A program made the position numbers and the translations under genes. From positions 1-51,612 of the forward strand of contig WTGH01000008.1 in NCBI GenBank assembly GCA_011523655.1: 51,612 nt of DNA. The letters are read 5' to 3'. Under the pieces are notes generated by a model. The model searched no databases and was not told the DNA's origin. It saw only the letters and a program-made list of their open reading frames with translations. The stretch is from Rhodospirillaceae bacterium (GTDB lineage Bacteria; Pseudomonadota; Alphaproteobacteria; Bin65). This document shows, one piece after another, positions 50,184 to 51,612 of this stretch (position 1 is its first letter; each line of letters starts with the position of its first letter).

Positions 50184-51612
50184 CCGCACCGCCAGCCGAA
50201 CCGCCCGGTCGAACGGGAAATCATCCCGGAGAGCGCCCCGATGAGCGGCCCGAAGCGAAAAGGGGCGCCGACGGGCGGCCCTGGCCGTCGCTTCGCGAGG
50301 CGCTTGCCGTCTGGGCGAAGGTCGCGCTGCTCAGCTTCGGCGGGCCGGCCGGGCAGATCGCCGTCATGCACCGCATCCTGGTCCAGGAGAAGCGCTGGCT
50401 CGGCGAAGCGCGCTTCCTGCACGCGCTCAACTTCTGCATGCTGCTGCCCGGCCCGGAGGCCCAGCAGCTTGCGACCTACACTGGCTGGCTCATGCACGGC
50501 ATCCGCGGCGGCTTCGTCGCCGGGCTGCTGTTCGTCCTGCCCGGCGCCCTCGCCATCATGGCGCTCAGCGTCGTCTACGCGCTCTACGGCAATGCCGGGG
50601 CGGTGGCTGCGCTGTTCTTCGGGCTCAAGGCCGCCGTGCTCGCCATCGTCGTCCAGGCCGTCGTGCGCATCGGCAGCCGGGCCCTGCGCAACCGGGCAAT
50701 GCAGGCGATCGCCGCAATCTCCTTCATCGCGATCTTCTTCTTCGCCGCACCCTTCCCGCTGATCGTGCTGGCCGCTGCGGTCCTCGGCTTCATCGGCGCG
50801 CAGTCCGGTTCGGAGATGTTCGCCGGCGGCAGGCACGGCGATGCGGCCGAAGCGGAGGCCGACTCCGCGACGATCCTGGGCGACGCGCCGCCGGCCGGCG
50901 GCCGGCCGAACCGGCGGCGGCTGTTCCTGACCGCCGCCCTGCTGCTGGTCCTGTGGCTCGGCCCGGTGGCCGTCCTGTGGGCAGCGCTCGGCACCGGGCA
51001 TGTCTTCGCCGAAATCGCGCTTTTCTTCAGCAAGATGGCCGTCGTCACCTTCGGCGGCGCCTATGCCGTGCTCGCCTGGGTCGCCCAGGCCGGCGTCGAG
51101 ACCTACGGTTGGCTGCATCCCGGCGAGATGCTGGACGGGCTGGGCATGGCGGAGACGACGCCGGGGCCGCTCATCATGGTGACCCAGTTCGTCGGGTTCA
51201 TGGCCGCCTTCCGCGAGCCCGGCCTGCTGGCTGCCCTGCCCGCCGGCGTATTGGGCGGCGCGCTGACGACCTGGGTGACCTTCGCGCCTTGTTTCCTGTG
51301 GATTTTCCTCGGCGCGCCCTTCGTCGAGCGGCTACGCGAGAACCGGGCGCTGGCCGCCGCGCTCGCCGCGATCACCGCCGCCGTGGTCGGCGTCATCCTG
51401 AACCTCGCCCTCTGGTTTGCACTCCACACGATCTTCGGCGATGTCGGCCGTTTCGAGGCGCGGGGCCTGTCGGTCACCGTCCCGCAGCCGGAATCGCTGA
51501 ACCCCTGGGCGCTTGCCCTTTCGGCCGCGGCGCTGATCGCCGCCTTCGGCTTCCGCATCGGTGCCGTACCGCTGCTGGCGGGCGCGGCGGCGGCGGGGCT
51601 GGCGCTGGGGGC
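50180..51612 (+). CDS. chrA: chromate efflux transporter ChrA (cut by the window end)
   Basis: ChrA exports chromate from the cytoplasm and gives chromate resistance; some relatives have other roles. The frame is open from ATG 50180 to the window end, at least 477 residues, and lacks its C-terminus. The protein has a two-part form. The first ChrA half begins with LAVWAKVALLSFGGPAGQIA, then FCMLLPGPEAQQLATYTGWL. The second half has FFSKMAVVTFGGAYAVLAWV and GMAETTPGPLIMVTQFVGFM. The N-terminus has a polar tail of about 40 residues. The start is the first ATG in frame and overlaps the upstream remnant; no strong ribosome site is visible. Confidence 0.9.
   Translation, partial: MTAPPAEPPGRTGNHPGERPDERPEAKRGADGRPWPSLREALAVWAKVALLSFGGPAGQIAVMHRILVQEKRWLGEARFLHALNFCMLLPGPEAQQLATYTGWLMHGIRGGFVAGLLFVLPGALAIMALSVVYALYGNAGAVAALFFGLKAAVLAIVVQAVVRIGSRALRNRAMQAIAAISFIAIFFFAAPFPLIVLAAAVLGFIGAQSGSEMFAGGRHGDAAEAEADSATILGDAPPAGGRPNRRRLFLTAALLLVLWLGPVAVLWAALGTGHVFAEIALFFSKMAVVTFGGAYAVLAWVAQAGVETYGWLHPGEMLDGLGMAETTPGPLIMVTQFVGFMAAFREPGLLAALPAGVLGGALTTWVTFAPCFLWIFLGAPFVERLRENRALAAALAAITAAVVGVILNLALWFALHTIFGDVGRFEARGLSVTVPQPESLNPWALALSAAALIAAFGFRIGAVPLLAGAAAAGLALG

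Noticed and set aside
1..51612. CRISPR array, insertion sequence, prophage or integrated element.
   Set aside because: I found no regularly spaced repeats, transposase, integrase or phage genes. The tRNA-Leu gene has no duplicated 3' end nearby.

Overview
The window is about 51.6 kb of GC-rich DNA. It reads as the chromosome of an alphaproteobacterium, probably Rhodospirillales-like. The reasons are the run rnd-kdsD-lptC-lptA-lptB-rpoN-hpf-ptsN, the layout ccoNOQP-ccoGHIS next to a DUF2189 gene, frequent ATGA stop/start overlaps, and use of TTG and GTG starts. This placement is an inference from gene content and order. I see no phage, plasmid, insertion sequence or CRISPR array. Most genes are core metabolism with a few accessory islands.

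Layout. 1-862 has no convincing gene and holds several repeats. 863-3473 is a molybdate transporter (modABC). 3573-9092 holds ubiK, a YbjN-like gene, proC, xseA, uppP and an NAD(P)-binding protein on the minus strand. A tRNA-Leu(CAG) follows at 9409-9495. 9645-16695 is the rnd, Kdo/LPS-transport, sigma-54, HPF and PtsN block. 16838-19264 is lysine biosynthesis (dapD, dapE) with a GFA-family gene between them. 19334-21600 is a second oxyanion transporter of the tungstate type (tupBCA). 21652-24482 holds a membrane protein, a membrane aspartic protease and TldD. 24618-30741 is a catabolic island: TRAP transporter, HMG-CoA-lyase-like enzyme, class III CoA-transferase and a divergent LysR regulator. 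30979-32730 is rpmI-rplT-pheS without pheT. 32757-35003 is truA-fmt-def on the minus strand. 35198-39676 holds rmuC, a carotenoid oxygenase, a DUF4242 protein, a GhrA-like reductase and RidA. 39796-47677 is the complete cbb3 oxidase and its assembly operons on the minus strand. 47863-49847 is a divergent run of DUF2189, a 53-residue membrane peptide, DUF6152 and DUF6644. The right end has a decayed glutathione S-transferase remnant and a chromate transporter (chrA) cut by the window edge.

How the parts work together. KdsD makes the Kdo precursor and LptC/A/B move finished LPS. RpoN with PtsN and HPF is the usual nitrogen/stationary-phase cluster. The cbb3 genes encode the oxidase (CcoNOQP) and its copper and heme maturation (CcoGHIS). 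One symmetric FNR/FixK-type site at 47782-47795 sits at about 41.5 bp from predicted start points on both sides, so it probably switches on the oxidase and the DUF2189 run together at low oxygen. The LysR island looks like an uptake-and-cleavage route for a carboxylic acid: import by TRAP, CoA activation, then retro-Claisen cleavage.

Most promising for novelty are the DUF6152/DUF6644 pair next to the copper oxidase (the predicted mature DUF6152 protein starts with two histidines), the LysR/TRAP/CoA-transferase/lyase island, the structured region upstream of the YbjN gene, and the intergenic repeat elements at the left end.
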